In this document: positions 8,755 through 17,641 of the stretch, piece after piece
How positions within the stretch are numbered: the stretch's first letter is position 1
Layout: each line of letters opens with the position of its first letter
Assembly (NCBI GenBank): GCA_021462855.1
Contig: JAJTXQ010000014.1
Coordinates: 168,042-232,041 of the forward strand
DNA from: Dehalococcoidia bacterium
Lineage (GTDB): Bacteria > Chloroflexota > Dehalococcoidia > DSTF01 > JACRBR01
DNA: 64,000 nt
Direction: 5' to 3'
Made by a program: the position numbers and the translations under genes
The notes under the pieces: generated by a model
What the model was told of the DNA's origin: nothing
The model's input: only the letters and a program-made list of their open reading frames with translations
The model's database searches: none

Positions 8755-9920
8755 CGGAATGCCGGCCGGCGCCGGCCGAGCCCGAAGCGCGAGCGCCAAC
8801 TGCCAGTCCCGTCACTGGCCGGAAGGAGCTCGAGCAGTTCCAGCTCATCGACCGCGGCGAACAGCCTCGTCACGGCCGTCGTGTCGCCCCCGGCGCCCAG
8901 CCCAAGCGAGCTCCAGACCACCACCTGGTTCAGTTCGTTCAGGATCTCCAGGCGATAGTCCATCCACAGCTGCTCCAGGCTATAACCTTCGACCCCACCG
9001 CCGTGCAGCGCCCGGAGGTACATGGGGAGCAGGTTGGCTTCGGCGGACCGCCGCTCGGCGGGCGTAAGGCTGTTGACAAGCAGGCACGCCACATCGACCC
9101 CGGGTCGCGCGCGCATGACCGACTGCCAGTCGACGACCGCCTCCAGCCTCGCGCCATCCTCACCGGAGAACATCATGTTGTTGATGCGCGTATCGCCGTG
9201 CACGAGCGTGAGCGGAGGGCGCGAGAGCCGCTCCAGCACACTCCGGTCACCCGCCAGCCGGCGCACCAGTTCCGCCGCTGAGGGCGATAGCCACGCCGAG
9301 TTCCGCTTGACGAAGTCCACCCATGCCCGGGCGGGCACCGCGTCGATGACCGCCTTGGTCTGCGGGTTGTTGCGAGCGGGCAGCCAGGACAGCGTGTCGA
9401 GTTCATGGTTGTCCCACCACCTGGCATGCATGGCTGCGAGGTGTTCGAGTGCCGTGCCGGCCTGTCGCAGGCTGGCGCCACGCGCCAGGTCTCCCTCCGC
9501 GGCATTGGCGATGTCCTCCAGGAGCAGAAGCGTGCGTCCGGTGTCATCGACAGCCGCAACAAACGCGCGGGGCGAGCGAATACCCGCGCGGACGGCGAGC
9601 GAACAGTAAAAGTGCACTTCCCGCTCGTACAGGCCGAAACGGGCAACGAGGTCGCGCACCGCGCCGGGCTGACCGGGGAACTTCGCGATCAGCGATGCCG
9701 GGGCGCCGCTCTCGGCTTGGCGATACTGCGGCCGCACCCGGAAGAGCGAACCGGTCTTCCCCTTGCCGACCGCGTCGAGCTCGACGGACACGACTCGGGC
9801 CTGCTCGGTCGCGCCCGCGAAGCGAAGTGCGCGCGTCAGCCACTCCGGCGTCAGTTCCTCCGGAGACTGGATGAGGCCTGGGCTGACGGCTCGCTCACCG
9901 GGGCCAGCGCCGGCCGTCAC
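8751..9920 (-). CDS. Phosphotransferase, APH/CHK-like kinase fold (copy 1)
   Basis: 389 residues with the APH/ChoK kinase fold: LLLLEDIANAAEGD as hinge, the catalytic loop LTLVHGDTRINNMMF, and VVDWQSVMRARPGVDVACLL supplying the metal-binding Asp. Such enzymes phosphorylate hydroxyls on small molecules (choline, sugars, steroids, aminoglycosides). The GTG at 9920 overlaps the upstream TGA (GTGA). An upstream GTG at 9974 would overlap the neighbour by 58 bases and is less likely. It sits in one operon with a paralogue and a secreted delta-60 repeat protein. The substrate cannot be named. Resistance is unlikely to be the role given the glycan context. Confidence 0.85.
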   Translation of the reverse strand: MTAGAGPGERAVSPGLIQSPEELTPEWLTRALRFAGATEQARVVSVELDAVGKGKTGSLFRVRPQYRQAESGAPASLIAKFPGQPGAVRDLVARFGLYEREVHFYCSLAVRAGIRSPRAFVAAVDDTGRTLLLLEDIANAAEGDLARGASLRQAGTALEHLAAMHARWWDNHELDTLSWLPARNNPQTKAVIDAVPARAWVDFVKRNSAWLSPSAAELVRRLAGDRSVLERLSRPPLTLVHGDTRINNMMFSGEDGARLEAVVDWQSVMRARPGVDVACLLVNSLTPAERRSAEANLLPMYLRALHGGGVEGYSLEQLWMDYRLEILNELNQVVVWSSLGLGAGGDTTAVTRLFAAVDELELLELLPASDGTGSWRSRFGLGRRRPAFR

Positions 9921-11092
9921 CGGGCGCCTGATGAGCTGCCGGAAGGACGGCGCGTGAAGAACCGCGACCACCATCGCCGCGACGGGGAAAGCATTTCGAC
10001 GAGGTCCAGTGCCTCGATCGCCGCGAAGACGCGCGCGCCGGTTGCGTTCGCCACGCCATGATCGAGCTTGCTGTCGACGTCGAGCAGCGAGCTCAGCAGC
10101 ACGATCTGGCTGAATTGGTCGATGAGTCCGAGCCGGTAGTCACGCCAGCACTGCTCCAGCGAGTACCCCTCGACGCCGCCGTCTTTGAGGAGCCGGCAGT
10201 ACGCCGGGAGCAACATCGCTTCTGCTCTCCTTCGCTCAGCCGGGCTAAGGCTGAAGAGAAAGAAGGCGGCCAGGTCCATCGGGCCGCGCCCCCGCATCAC
10301 GGTCTGCCAATCGACGATCGCCACGGGCGGGCCTTCCGGCGCGAACATCACGTTCGGGACCCGCAGGTCGCCGTGAATCAGCGTGCAGGGCTTTGCCGAG
10401 AGCTCTTCGAGTACACGCCGTGAGTCGCCCAGCCGTTCACCGAGCGCGACCACGTGCCGGGGCGCGCCGCCGCCGAGCTTCTTCCGGAAGATCTTCCATG
10501 CCTTGTCGGTGCTCTCCGCAGCGAGGTCCGTCGCGGCGGCATAGTTGGGCGACGGCAACCAATCGAGCGCCGCGAGCCGCGGGCCTTCCCACCACGCAGC
10601 GTGCGCCGCCGCGATCCAGCGCACCACGGCCTCCGCTTGTTCGAAGGTGCATCCGTACAGAAGGCTTCCTTCGCGTGCGGGCGACAGGTCCTCCATGACG
10701 AGCACGTAACAGCCCGGCGCCGAACTGGCGCAGTGATAGACACGCGGCGCGGGCACCGGGTAGGCGGGCGCGACCTCCGTGTAGAACCGGGCTTCCCGTT
10801 CGTAGATCCCGAGCCGCAGCGCCATGTCTAGGGTGGCACCGGGAGCCGCCGCGAGCTTTACGATCACGCACCCGGGCGCCGCCGCGGCTTCACGGTCGTA
10901 TTCAAGGGCGACCTGGACGACCCGCCCCGCCATGCCATTGCCGATCGGGCGCACGTCGATCGAGAGCACACGCGCGTCGTCGATGACGCCGGCGCCGCGC
11001 AGCGCCTGGGTGAGCCATGCCGGTGTCAGCCCACCGGGCGAGGTGGGTGCGCCTGTGCCGACGTGCCGCTGCCGCTCGCCGAGGGTAGTCAT
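9917..11092 (-). CDS. Phosphotransferase, APH/CHK-like kinase fold (copy 2)
   Basis: 391-residue paralogue of the next gene. Shared blocks are LTPAWLTQALRGAGV, YEREARFYTEVAP, VLVMEDLSPAREG, TLIHGDLRVPNVMF (catalytic Asp and Asn), AIVDWQTVMRGRGPMDLAAF and GVEGYSLEQCWRDYRL. Both copies keep all kinase residues I can see, so the pair probably has two related substrates rather than one active and one dead copy. ATG 11092 overlaps the preceding TGA (ATGA). The distinctive C-terminal GVEGYSLEQxWxDYRL block is shared only by the pair in this window. Confidence 0.85.
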   Translation of the reverse strand: MTTLGERQRHVGTGAPTSPGGLTPAWLTQALRGAGVIDDARVLSIDVRPIGNGMAGRVVQVALEYDREAAAAPGCVIVKLAAAPGATLDMALRLGIYEREARFYTEVAPAYPVPAPRVYHCASSAPGCYVLVMEDLSPAREGSLLYGCTFEQAEAVVRWIAAAHAAWWEGPRLAALDWLPSPNYAAATDLAAESTDKAWKIFRKKLGGGAPRHVVALGERLGDSRRVLEELSAKPCTLIHGDLRVPNVMFAPEGPPVAIVDWQTVMRGRGPMDLAAFFLFSLSPAERRRAEAMLLPAYCRLLKDGGVEGYSLEQCWRDYRLGLIDQFSQIVLLSSLLDVDSKLDHGVANATGARVFAAIEALDLVEMLSPSRRWWSRFFTRRPSGSSSGAR

Positions 11093-12708
11093 CCTCCGCC
11101 GAGCTTGTAGATGATCTGCTCGAGGAGCACGCGAACCTTGTACTGCGCCAGGCAGTTCACCAGCAGGTCATCGCCGTCAGGCGCCGCGCCGCACCCGTTC
11201 ATCTCGCCTCTCATCACGACGAGCTTGGCGACGGCGTCGGCCACCCCGTTCGCAGCCAGGTCCGCCTCGACCGCATCGAACTGCGCCAGCAGCACGTCTC
11301 TCGCTGTTGGGCTGCTGAAACTGGCGGCCGAGAGGCCGCTCACGACAGCCTGCGCCCAGTCAGGGTCAGCGATGAGATAGCGGGCAATCACGAAGTCATC
11401 GCTACTCGTGCCGGGGTTCAGCGCGTCGCCGGCGACCACGGCCTTGCCATCGGCCTGGAGGCTCAGGCCGTGAATCCCGTCGGGCCCGCCGAAGAAGTCC
11501 GTCGTCAGCCGCCCGTTGATTCCGAACGTCGTATCCAGCGCACCGGAGGGCAGGAACCGTATCAGCGCGAAGTCGAAACTGCGCGCGGGGTGCCGCGCGT
11601 GACCGGCGCCCAGGATCTTCCCGTCGGGCTGGATCGACAGCGCGAGGATCTGGTCATACATCCCGTGGAAGTCGACGACGGCCACGCCGGGCGCGCCGTA
11701 CGTCGCGAAGCTCGTGTCGAGCGAGCCGTCCGCGTTGTAGCGCGCGATCGCCGCGTCCTGGCTGGCGTTTTGCGGATTGTACGCGAGGCCTGCCACGACC
11801 AGCTTGCCGTCACCCTGCAATGCGACGGCGTACGCTGTGTCGTTCCCGCCGAGGAAGTCCGTGGTCCCGATGCCATCGATCCCGTCGGTCGCGAAGCTCG
11901 CGTCCAGCGTCCCGTCGCTGTTGTAGCGCCCGAACGCGAAGTCGATCCCGTTCGTGAAGGGATTGAACGCCGCGCCGGCAACCACGATCTTCCCGTCTGG
12001 CTGAAGCAGCATCCTGTTGACCGCGTCGACGCCGCCGAGGAAATCGGTGGTGACCATCCCGCCGGAGCCGAACGAAGCGTCGAGGCTGCCATCGGTGTTG
12101 TAGCGGGCAAGCGCGAAGTCTTTCGACGTTGTGGGTGCGTCGGCCACGCCTGCGGCAACCAGCTTGCCGTCCGGCTGGATCTCGAGGTCGAGGATCCCGT
12201 CCAGGCCACCGAAGAAGTCCGTCGTGACACGGCCGCCGTTTCCGAAGGACGCATCCAGGCTCCCGTTCGCATTGAGACGCGCGAGCGCGAAGTCGTTGGT
12301 CGTGGCCGGCGAATTGGCAAAGCCCCCGACGACCAGCTTGCCGTCGGACTGGGCCACCACGGCGAGCGCCTCGTCGCGGAGACCCAGGAAGTCCAGCAGC
12401 GCGATGCCGTCGCCAGAGAACGACGTGTCGCGAGCGCCGGTCTTCGTGAACTGGAGGACCGCGAAGTCGTAGTTGCCGGTGGCGGCATTCACCGCCTTCC
12501 CCGGCAGCACGAACTTCCCGTCCGGCTTCATCAGCAACGAGAAGGGCTCGTCCTCGTACGGCGGTCCGGCAATATCAACGATCGTGCGACCGCCGGCGCC
12601 GAACGAAGGGTCGAGCTTCATCGGCGTGCTCACGGCGCTGGCGCTCGCTGGCGATGACGCGACCGCCGCCATCACCAGCAGGAGCGACCCGACAACGAGC
12701 CTCTTCAC
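11089..12708 (-). CDS. Secreted delta-60 repeat protein
   Basis: 539 residues. An N-terminal signal peptide (KRLVVGSLLLVMAAVASSPASA) is followed by about seven copies of the delta-60 repeat, each around 55-60 residues, with cores such as LDASFGNGGRVTTDFFGG and QPDGKLVAAG. This should fold as a beta-propeller-like extracellular domain. The last roughly 90 residues are non-repetitive and helical, with two Cys (MNGCGAAPDGDD and LLVNCLAQYK). GTG 12708 is preferred because GGAGGGA lies 5-6 bases upstream. It heads the operon with the two kinases and has its own repeat-type promoter (site B). Its function is unknown; it may bind or scaffold the surface glycan. Confidence 0.85.
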   Translation of the reverse strand: MKRLVVGSLLLVMAAVASSPASASAVSTPMKLDPSFGAGGRTIVDIAGPPYEDEPFSLLMKPDGKFVLPGKAVNAATGNYDFAVLQFTKTGARDTSFSGDGIALLDFLGLRDEALAVVAQSDGKLVVGGFANSPATTNDFALARLNANGSLDASFGNGGRVTTDFFGGLDGILDLEIQPDGKLVAAGVADAPTTSKDFALARYNTDGSLDASFGSGGMVTTDFLGGVDAVNRMLLQPDGKIVVAGAAFNPFTNGIDFAFGRYNSDGTLDASFATDGIDGIGTTDFLGGNDTAYAVALQGDGKLVVAGLAYNPQNASQDAAIARYNADGSLDTSFATYGAPGVAVVDFHGMYDQILALSIQPDGKILGAGHARHPARSFDFALIRFLPSGALDTTFGINGRLTTDFFGGPDGIHGLSLQADGKAVVAGDALNPGTSSDDFVIARYLIADPDWAQAVVSGLSAASFSSPTARDVLLAQFDAVEADLAANGVADAVAKLVVMRGEMNGCGAAPDGDDLLVNCLAQYKVRVLLEQIIYKLGGG

Positions 12709-12763
12709 GGGCAGTCCCTCCACGACGGGGTGCGCGTGCCGCGCGCACGCCTGACGCCGACCC

Positions 12764-12795
12764 AGCCTACGCGCGGCCAGTTAATTGCCAGTTAA
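12764..12795 (-). promoter_or_regulatory. Putative SARP-type operator/promoter B
   Basis: Minus strand: TTAACTGG (12795-12788), CAA, TTAACTGG (12784-12777), a 7-base gap, then TAGGCT (12769-12764). It is the most regular of the four sites, with two identical octamers at an 11-bp period. It reads toward the delta-60/kinase operon, whose start codon is about 56 bases beyond the -10 box. Confidence 0.75.
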
Positions 12796-12818
12796 GGGCG
12801 CGCGCGGGGAGTTGCAGC

Positions 12819-12850
12819 TTAACTGGCCGTTAACCGGCGATCGTTAGCAT
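12819..12850 (+). promoter_or_regulatory. Putative SARP-type operator/promoter C
   Basis: Plus strand: TTAACTGG (12819-12826), CCG, TTAACCGG (12830-12837), a 7-base gap, then TAGCAT (12845-12850). It reads toward the GT2 gene, 30 bases before its start codon. Site B points the other way from the same short divergent region. Confidence 0.75.
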
Positions 12851-12880
12851 GCGCCGGCGACTCGGTTCGGCGGAGAGAGC

Positions 12881-13921
12881 TTGGTTACGCGCAGCCTGAC
12901 ACACGACCACGCAACTCCCGGCGGCGCCGGCGAATTGCCTACCGTCACCGTCGTCGTCCCCACCTACACCCGCGCGGGGCCCCTGGGCGACACGCTCGCG
13001 CACCTGTCGGCGCAGGATTATCCCGCCGGGCTCGTCGAGATCGTGGTCGTGGACAACTCGTCGGCGGACCACACAGAGGACGTGGTAGCGCAGGCCGCCG
13101 CAGCGTCGCCGTTCCCCATTCGTTTCTGTCGCAAGGACACCCACGGACCCGCCGCGTCCCGGAACTACGCCATCGCCCGGTCCACCGGCGACGTCATCGC
13201 GTTCACCGACAGCGACTGCACGATGGCGCCCGACTGGTTGCGGACAGGCGTCTCGCTGCTGCGCCCCGGTGTCGGCCTCGTCGCCGGCACCGTGCAGCCC
13301 ATCAACAACCCGGAGCGCGTGCCGGGGTTCTTCTACCACCAGATCTCGCACACGCGCGAGGACTACATCTACGCGACCGCGAACGCGTTCTATCGCCGCG
13401 AGGTGGTGGAAGAACTGGGCGGCTTCAACGAGGGGTTTGGCACCTATCCGTGGGGCATGCCCGTTGGCGGCGAAGACACCGACCTGGCCTGGCGCACGAA
13501 ACGAGCAGGGTACGGAGCCGTGTTTGCGCCTGAACTGGTCGTGCGCCACCAGGCCAGCAACCTGCCCCCGATCGCCTGGATGCTCGAGCCCATCCGTTCG
13601 TTCGTGTTGCCCCGCCTGGTGCGCGACGTGCCGGAGATACGCGCGGGGCTCTGGAACCGCTACTTCCTCTCGCGCGACCACGCGTTCTTCTATCCCCTGT
13701 TGGGCGCTGGCGTCGCATGGTGCACCGGGAAGAAGCGGGCGGCGCTCCTGCTCGCCTTGCCGTGGGTGATCGAGCAGCGCTCCCTCGTCAACCGCGACGT
13801 GGGCGACGCCCGGCGCTGGTGGAGGATCCCCGTCAAGTTCGCGTTGATGGCCGAGCGGCACACGGTGCTCACGCTCACGATCGTCGCGAGCAGCATCAAG
13901 CACCGGACGGTGGTCCTCTGA
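12881..13921 (+). CDS. Glycosyltransferase family 2
   Basis: 346-residue GT2 enzyme with VTVVVPTYTRAG, EIVVVDNSSADHTEDVV, GPAASRNYAIARSTGDV, AFTDSDCTMAPDW, TANAFYRREVVEELGGFNEGF and PVGGEDTDLAWRTKRAGY. It is a close paralogue of the enzyme at 701-1783 over its whole length, including the C-terminal hydrophobic tail. The TTG at 12881 is chosen because GGAGAGAG sits just upstream and no ATG precedes the catalytic domain. It is the only plus-strand gene of the glycan locus, with its own repeat promoter, and is convergent with the double methyltransferase gene. Confidence 0.9.
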   Translation: MVTRSLTHDHATPGGAGELPTVTVVVPTYTRAGPLGDTLAHLSAQDYPAGLVEIVVVDNSSADHTEDVVAQAAAASPFPIRFCRKDTHGPAASRNYAIARSTGDVIAFTDSDCTMAPDWLRTGVSLLRPGVGLVAGTVQPINNPERVPGFFYHQISHTREDYIYATANAFYRREVVEELGGFNEGFGTYPWGMPVGGEDTDLAWRTKRAGYGAVFAPELVVRHQASNLPPIAWMLEPIRSFVLPRLVRDVPEIRAGLWNRYFLSRDHAFFYPLLGAGVAWCTGKKRAALLLALPWVIEQRSLVNRDVGDARRWWRIPVKFALMAERHTVLTLTIVASSIKHRTVVL

Positions 13922-13950
13922 CTTCTGCGTGATACGCCGGGAACCCGTCG

Positions 13951-15774
13951 CTACGGACGGAAGGCGCGAAAGATCACCTTCGGCGTCGTGTGTCGCACGC
14001 CGAACTGGGCCAGCCTGCCGACTTCCTCGATCGGCTTGAAGCCGGCCACGCGGAGCATCAACGCCAGCGCGGCGCGCGACGATGTCCACCACGTGTAGTC
14101 GGCGTAGGCCACGAACTCCCGGATGGCGCGACCCTCGACGAGGTCGAAGTCGGCGTCGTACGGTTCGCCGAGGATCAGGTGACCGCCCGGGCGCAGCACC
14201 GTGTACACGGATTCCAGCGCGGCCTGGGGGTCCCGCAGGTGCTGCAGCAGGTCGCTGATGAAGACGACGTCGAACGTGCCCACCGATTCGGGCGCCAGAT
14301 CGTAGACGCTGATCTCCCTCTTCTCTACACGGGAACCCAGCAGTTCCTTTGCCAGCGCAAAACCGGTGCCGAAACGATAGTCCGGGTTGGGCATGAGCCA
14401 GCCTCGTACCCGTTCCGGCCAGTCGAGCTGGCTCATCCACGCGAGATCCGCCGCCAACACGTCCGCTCCCCTGCGCTCCATTTCGAAGGCCCAGAAGCCA
14501 TCGAACGTCGCCACATCCAGCGCCCTGAGCCCGTCCATCCGCTCGGGCAAGCCGTATCGATGCACCTCGCGGCGATGGTCCGTCTTGCCGGGCGTCACAA
14601 CCCCCGGCAGGTCCATCACGTGGTACCAGTCGATGGCGTTCACCCGTTCTTGCGTCGTCCGCGGTTGCGGGCTTTCCGGCCATGCGGTCGCCGGCGGCTT
14701 CGCCGCGGCCGCATCTGTGGCGCGCTGCGAAGGGCGAACTCCGGCGGACCCGCGCCGGCGCCGAATGCCCGCCCGGATCTCCAGTCCGCCAATGGCCAGC
14801 CGCCTCTTCAGCGCCGGCGATGGCGCGGCGCGGGCATCCGCAGACGGACGTGCGCGCAGCACGATCTTGGGCGCCGAGAGGTCGCCGGAGTGCGACAGGT
14901 CGGGTCGCGCAATCTCCTCGACCGATACGAAGCCGGCCACGTTCAGCATGCGGCTCAGCGCCGCGGTAGACGGCATCGACCACGTGTACCGGATGTTCTC
15001 GCGGAGCTCGAGAAACGGCCGCCGGAACGGCTCCAACGCGGGCTCGTAGACCTCGGCCAGCACCAGGCAACCGTCGCTCCGGACCACGCGGAACGCCGCT
15101 TCGAGCGCGCGGGCAGGATCACGAAGGTGCTGGAGCAGGTCGCTGATGAGGACGAAGTCGAACGTCCCGACGGTCTCCGGGGAAAGGTCGTAGACGCTGA
15201 CTTCGCGCCGCTCGACGCTCGAGCCGAGCAGCTCCTTCGCCAGTCTGAACCCCGCGCCGAGCGTGACATCGTGCTCCGGCGGGAGATACGCGCGCATGCG
15301 GGCCGGCCAGTCCGCCTGGCTGCCGCGCGCAAGGTCCGTAGCGATGACCTCGGCGCCGCGGCGCTCCATCTCGAAGGCGAGAAACCCATCGAACGTGGCG
15401 ACGTCGAGCGCCCGCATGCCCCGCATGTCACGGGGCAGGCCATACTGGTCGATCTCCGGTCGGAGGTCGATGCGACCCGGCGTCTGGATGCCGTGCGGCA
15501 GATCGATCACGTGGTACCAGTTCAGCGCTCCGACTCGCTCCGCGGCCTGTCGCGCCTCGGGTGACAGGAGCGGCGCACTGGCTGCTCCGGGCGCGGGCGC
15601 CCCGGCGACCGTCGGCGCATGCCCGTTTCGGCCGCGCTCCTGGTGGACACCGTTGCGCCGCCGCAGCAGCTGGTAGAGACGACTCGTCCGCACGCGCTGG
15701 ACGTGGCGCTCATCGACGGCGAGCGACAGGCCGACGCCTCCAAGGCTCAGCTCTTTGGTGCGTCGTAACGTCAC
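13951..15774 (-). CDS. Tandem double methyltransferase, CmoB/DUF1698-like
   Basis: 607 residues made of two complete copies of the methyltransferase unit seen at 6624 and 7621. The N-terminal unit (about 1-310) has the prefix LSLGGVGLSLAVDERHVQRV, a linker with RNGHAP, WYHVIDLPHGIQTPGR, LDVATFDGFLAFEMERRGAEV and LISDLLQHLRDP. The C-terminal unit (about 320-607) has a shortened prefix LAIGGLEIRAGI, WYHVMDLPGVVTPGK, LDVATFDGFWAFEMERRGADV and FISDLLQHLRDP. Both copies keep motif I, so both may be active on successive positions or two sugars. GTG 15774 is the only start upstream of the prefix. It is the last gene of the sugar-transferase operon. Confidence 0.85.
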   Translation of the reverse strand: MTLRRTKELSLGGVGLSLAVDERHVQRVRTSRLYQLLRRRNGVHQERGRNGHAPTVAGAPAPGAASAPLLSPEARQAAERVGALNWYHVIDLPHGIQTPGRIDLRPEIDQYGLPRDMRGMRALDVATFDGFLAFEMERRGAEVIATDLARGSQADWPARMRAYLPPEHDVTLGAGFRLAKELLGSSVERREVSVYDLSPETVGTFDFVLISDLLQHLRDPARALEAAFRVVRSDGCLVLAEVYEPALEPFRRPFLELRENIRYTWSMPSTAALSRMLNVAGFVSVEEIARPDLSHSGDLSAPKIVLRARPSADARAAPSPALKRRLAIGGLEIRAGIRRRRGSAGVRPSQRATDAAAAKPPATAWPESPQPRTTQERVNAIDWYHVMDLPGVVTPGKTDHRREVHRYGLPERMDGLRALDVATFDGFWAFEMERRGADVLAADLAWMSQLDWPERVRGWLMPNPDYRFGTGFALAKELLGSRVEKREISVYDLAPESVGTFDVVFISDLLQHLRDPQAALESVYTVLRPGGHLILGEPYDADFDLVEGRAIREFVAYADYTWWTSSRAALALMLRVAGFKPIEEVGRLAQFGVRHTTPKVIFRAFRP

Positions 15775-15827
15775 GGTACCCCCGGGATGACGCTGGTGGC
15801 GGCACGCCCGGCCGCTCGAGTCCGCAT

Positions 15828-16589
15828 TCAGGCGCCCTCCGCGGCAAGCTGATCCCGCGCGCCTTCAGCGATGAGATCGTGGTTTCGGGCGCCATTCAGG
15901 TACGCCGGTGCGTACTCCTGCCAGAGCGGCGTGAGCTGCTGCTGGTCTTTGTGCGTGTCCATCGACCGCCAGAACCCGGCGTGACGGTAGATGAAGAGCC
16001 GGTCGTCCTGCGCGAGCTGCGGCAGGACCTGATGCTCGAGATTCTCGCCCGTCCAGGAGTCGAGCGTGGCGCGGTCGAACACGAAGAAGCCGGCGTTGAT
16101 CCACCGGTCCCGGATGATCGGCTTCTCCTCGAAGTGCGTGACTCGCCCGTCCTCGTTGAAGCCGACGATGCCGTACTGGGACCGGAGCTGCACGGCGGTC
16201 ATGGTGGCGACGCCGTCGTGGCCGCCGTGGAACTCGACGAGCGCATCCAGGTCTACGTCACCCAGGCCGTCGCAGTACGTCGCATGGAAGGTCGGCGTCA
16301 GGTGGTCGCGCACGCCGAGGATCCTCCCGGCCGTATCCGTCTTGTCGCCGGTGTCGACGCAGGTCACGCGCCAGCCGTTCTCGCCCCTGGTGCTTGCGAA
16401 GTAGTCGATGATCTGTTCCTTCAGGTAGCCGACCGACAGCACAAAGTCCCAGTAGCCGAAGGATGCGTAGATGCGCATCACCTGCTCAACGATCGGCGCG
16501 CCGCTGACGGGCATCAGCGCCTTGGGCATGTTCATCGTGTAGGGATACGCCCGCGTGCCCTGTCCGCCGCAAAGGATCACGACCGTCAT
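15828..16589 (-). CDS. rfbF: Glucose-1-phosphate cytidylyltransferase-like nucleotidyltransferase
   Basis: About 253 residues. It would form a nucleotide-activated hexose (CDP-glucose in characterised RfbF) from CTP and glucose-1-phosphate. Visible are the pyrophosphorylase signature VVILCGGQGTRAYP, PKALMPVSGAPI, and the RfbF-like blocks WRVTCVDTGDKTDTAGRI, YCDGLGDVDLDALVEFH, EEKPIIRDRWINAGFFVF and GFWRSMDTHKD. The ATG at 16589 gives the usual N-terminus; ATG 16604, two bases after the upstream stop, is possible. The adjacent RfbG-like dehydratase supports the CDP assignment over dTDP, though nucleotide choice is inferred. Confidence 0.82.
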   Translation of the reverse strand: MTVVILCGGQGTRAYPYTMNMPKALMPVSGAPIVEQVMRIYASFGYWDFVLSVGYLKEQIIDYFASTRGENGWRVTCVDTGDKTDTAGRILGVRDHLTPTFHATYCDGLGDVDLDALVEFHGGHDGVATMTAVQLRSQYGIVGFNEDGRVTHFEEKPIIRDRWINAGFFVFDRATLDSWTGENLEHQVLPQLAQDDRLFIYRHAGFWRSMDTHKDQQQLTPLWQEYAPAYLNGARNHDLIAEGARDQLAAEGA

Positions 16590-16606
16590 GTCTCGTCGTT
16601 GCATCG

Positions 16607-17641
16607 TCACGCTCGCACTGCTACAGGCTCGGAGCCCCGGCCGGCCGGCAGCCCCAACGACGAGGCGTACCAGGCCACCGAGCGCTCGATGCCTTCCGAA
16701 AGCGGTACCCGCGGGCGCCACTGCAGGACGCGGGCGGCCTTTTCCGCGGACAGCCACTGGTGCTGGATCTCACCTTTGGCCTCGTTGAGGATCACCGGCG
16801 GGAGGTCCGTCCGGCCGGCCCCTGCGAGGATGGCGTCGACGATCTCCAGCACGGAGTGGCCCCTGCTCCAGCCGAAGTTGAACGCCTGGCCACGGACGTC
16901 ATCGCGGGCGATCTGTTCACCCAGCGTCAGGTACGCGTCGACGGCGTCATCGATGTAGAGATAATCGCGTTTCAGGGTGCCGTCGCTGCGGATCAGCGGG
17001 CGCTCGCCCTGCAGGACGGAGCGGATCGTGCCCGGGATCAGGCGCGACCAGTTGAGGTCCCCGCCGCCGTAGATGTTGGCGCACCGCAGCAGGGTAATCG
17101 GAAGGTCCCAGGTCGCCGCGTAGCTGCGGGCGAGAATGTCCGCGCAGAGCTTGGACGCATCGTACGGGTACGCCGCAACGAGCGGGCTGTCCTCCGTGTA
17201 CGGCAGGATTGCCTGGTCGCCATACACCTTGTCGGTGGACGCCAGGATGACGCCCTTCAGCAGGCTTGCGCGTCGCGCTGCCTCCAGGACCTGCCACGTC
17301 CCGCGTATGTTCGACTCAAACGTCGACGCAGGCGACCGGTTGGCGACATTGACGATCGCCTGCGCGGCGAGGTGGAAGACATACTCGACCTCATATTCGT
17401 TCAGGGCACGTTCGACGAGCCCTTCCTCGGTCAGGCAGCCGCGTACGATGCTCACACGGGCGGAGGGCGCGTGGATGTTCGCGCGCTCGGACCGCGCGTC
17501 TCGGACGATGCCGACCACGTCCGCGCCGAGCTCCGCGAGCCGCGCCGCCAGGTGCCCGCCGACGAAGCCGCCGATGCCGGTCACGAGGACCCGTCTTCCG
17601 CGCCAGGACGCGTCACGCGCAACAGGGGTTTGTCCGCTCAA
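16607..17641 (-). CDS. rfbG: NAD-dependent epimerase/dehydratase, CDP-glucose 4,6-dehydratase-like
   Basis: Extended SDR enzyme of 344 residues: WRGRRVLVTGIGGFVGGHLA (NAD-binding GxxGxxG) at residues 13-32, VFHLAAQAIVNV, STDKVYGD, the catalytic YPYDASK with the Tyr-x3-Lys pair, and CANIYGGGDLNWSRLIPG, a block typical of RfbG. With the cytidylyltransferase it would make CDP-4-keto-6-deoxyglucose, the precursor of 6-deoxy and 3,6-dideoxy sugars. The start is TTG 17641, overlapping the upstream TGA (TTGA) with AGAGGTG 4-5 bases before it. No dedicated reductase or E1-type enzyme for the next step is in the window. Confidence 0.82.
   Translation of the reverse strand: MSGQTPVARDASWRGRRVLVTGIGGFVGGHLAARLAELGADVVGIVRDARSERANIHAPSARVSIVRGCLTEEGLVERALNEYEVEYVFHLAAQAIVNVANRSPASTFESNIRGTWQVLEAARRASLLKGVILASTDKVYGDQAILPYTEDSPLVAAYPYDASKLCADILARSYAATWDLPITLLRCANIYGGGDLNWSRLIPGTIRSVLQGERPLIRSDGTLKRDYLYIDDAVDAYLTLGEQIARDDVRGQAFNFGWSRGHSVLEIVDAILAGAGRTDLPPVILNEAKGEIQHQWLSAEKAARVLQWRPRVPLSEGIERSVAWYASSLGLPAGRGSEPVAVRA

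Noticed and set aside
8751-11092. Aminoglycoside resistance genes
   Set aside because: Only the kinase fold supports this. Tandem arrangement in a glycan regulon and the shared unusual tail point to a metabolic role.
11500-12650. Periodic DNA repeats suggesting a CRISPR array
   Set aside because: The periodicity comes from coding of delta-60 protein repeats. Units are diverged and there are no constant direct repeats with unique spacers. No cas genes are present.
12830-15070. 746-codon minus-strand open frame
   Set aside because: It is opposite to the GT2 gene and out of frame with the double methyltransferase. Its translation is Arg/Gly/Pro-rich with no family pattern, as expected of a GC-rich shadow frame.
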